This document shows, piece by piece, positions 62,813-64,000 of a DNA stretch of 64,000 nucleotides. The position numbers were made by a program, and so were the translations under genes. The stretch spans positions 18,446,184 through 18,510,183 of the forward strand of contig NC_019867.2 of the NCBI RefSeq assembly GCF_002234675.1, read 5' to 3'. The DNA comes from Oryzias latipes. Taxonomy: Eukaryota > Chordata > Actinopteri > Beloniformes > Adrianichthyidae. Numbering within the stretch: position 1 is the stretch's first letter; each line of letters opens with the position of its first letter. The notes below the pieces were generated by a model. That model searched no databases and was not told the DNA's origin. It worked only from the letters and a program-made list of their open reading frames with translations.

Positions 62813-64000
62813 GATGCTTAATTATTTGACTTAATACCTTTTATGATTTGTCTGTATGTGATGGACATGCAGATTTTCCATAGATCAGTCTGCATTCATC
62901 TGAGGACAGCATGGACATGGATCTGTGACCCTGGTGTGGAACAGAGGTCTTGAAGCAGCAATGTCAAATTTTAAGAATTGTGATGACACTTTTGGAAACT
63001 GCGCACAAAGTTCCTTCTTGTTGGAATGACATTGCGATTTGGCACGAAGGGAAAGCTCCATGATTTGCTGTTCTCTTTGTTAGTAGTGTCCACCCAGCTG
63101 TTCAAACAGTTTGGGATTTACAGGACCTTGTAAAGACCCTGTTAAGTGTACAAATGTAAGATCCATGTGTCTGCGAGGCATTTTAGGTCCAATTATCTTC
63201 CTCTGTCATCCTCCTCTAGAAGCAAACGCGCCCATTAGAGGTCTATGAAAATATCACAGAGACTGGAGACCAATTAAGCATCCTGAAACTAAAAACAGGT
63301 AAAAGTGACAACAAGGGCATCCAATCTACATGTCACAGCGACATGTGTTTTGTTGTAACTGAAAGCTCATGAATGAAACATTAGTTTTTGCATATTTAAA
63401 AGAAAAAAAAAAGAAATGTAAAGATATTAAAATAAATATTTTATTTTGAAATGACAGATTATTCAGTGATAGACGTTATGCTATTTATGTTTTCTAGGTT
63501 TTAAAATGTAAAATCAGTAATATAAGGATTTTTTTATAATCCTTCTAAATCTGACCATAAGTAATTTTTGGTTTTCTTCAGCATCCCTAACTTCCCTAAC
63601 ACAGTTTGTTCCATCTCACCTCCATGCCAAAAACAGATGCCAAAAAGTGGCACCAGAATCTCAAATCTCCCACCTCCGCCCTTCGTCTCCTTCCACAGCT
63701 CCCACTTTCCCTCCTCTGGAAGAGGAATCCGGAGAGGCTACAATAAGGCTGATCCAGCAGCGACGAAAGAACCATGAGACACAAGCCTGATGACCAAACC
63801 AGAGAGGAGGGACAGCTTCATGAGAGCAAAAGGAGGAGACAGAGAGAAAATTTGGAGTTCAAAAACATCAACAACAACGGCATGAAAAACAAACAACAGT
63901 GAAAAATAAAACAAAAAACAAGTGAGAGAAAAGAGAGAAGAGCTGAAGCACAGAGGGACCCAAGGTCCTCAAACTAATTAAGATGATTTGCATTTATGTA
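62813..64000. other. Intergenic sequence at the window end
   Basis: Becomes purine-rich (GAGA/AACAA) after 63770. A frame at 63568-63777 follows a plausible acceptor (TTTCTTCAG at 63573-63581) but has no known domain; an exon of a gene beyond the window cannot be excluded. Confidence 0.35.

Noticed and set aside
63568-63784. Frames near the window end after a plausible acceptor
   Set aside because: No domain, frames on both strands; cannot be judged without sequence beyond the window.

Overview
The window is eukaryotic nuclear DNA from a bony fish, most likely a teleost. Genes are split by GT-AG introns, and the noncoding sequence is AT-rich and full of repeats typical of teleost genomes: hAT-type MITEs, Tc1-like elements, L2- and RTE/Rex-like LINE pieces, tRNA-derived SINEs, and L2 tails with GAATT repeats. 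I cannot name the species from sequence alone. No CRISPR array, operon, rRNA or tRNA gene was seen.

Three protein-coding genes can be read. (1) About 3.2-9.1 kb, minus strand: a multi-exon C-terminal-motor kinesin (kinesin-14). Its motor most resembles the KCBP-type subfamily, preceded by coiled coil. (2) 17.4-21.4 kb, plus strand: annexin A1 (anxa1), with a TATA promoter, a noncoding first exon and a complete 337-residue reading frame. (3) 23.6-38.1 kb, plus strand: mfsd3, a major-facilitator transporter of 421 residues in five coding exons with a 7.9 kb first coding intron. Kinesin and annexin are divergently transcribed; annexin and mfsd3 lie in tandem. The three genes have no evident shared pathway.

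The rest is transposon-rich intron and intergenic DNA. Four hAT-type nonautonomous elements carry 8-bp target duplications (three perfect, one 7/8), two of them in neighbouring kinesin introns. A TTAA-flanked MITE family with CCCACTCC-type termini occurs at least seven times, plus a longer relative at 29.6-30.5 kb. Several copies keep, in whole or in decay, the start of a short conserved reading frame. A Tc1-like element at 39.35-40.54 kb has long inverted repeats and an internally deleted transposase, and sits beside a 129-bp foldback. A SINE at 28.6-29.3 kb is split by a 365-bp TG...CA element with a 5-bp duplication, which looks like a solo LTR. At 60.9-62.8 kb an RTE-like LINE piece lies inside a TTAA-flanked DNA transposon.

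From 40.6 kb to the end no coding gene was recognised. Some non-repetitive stretches (about 53.9-54.1, 57.0-57.2, 58.1-58.6 and 59.0-59.2 kb) look like candidate conserved regulatory DNA, but this cannot be tested without alignment.
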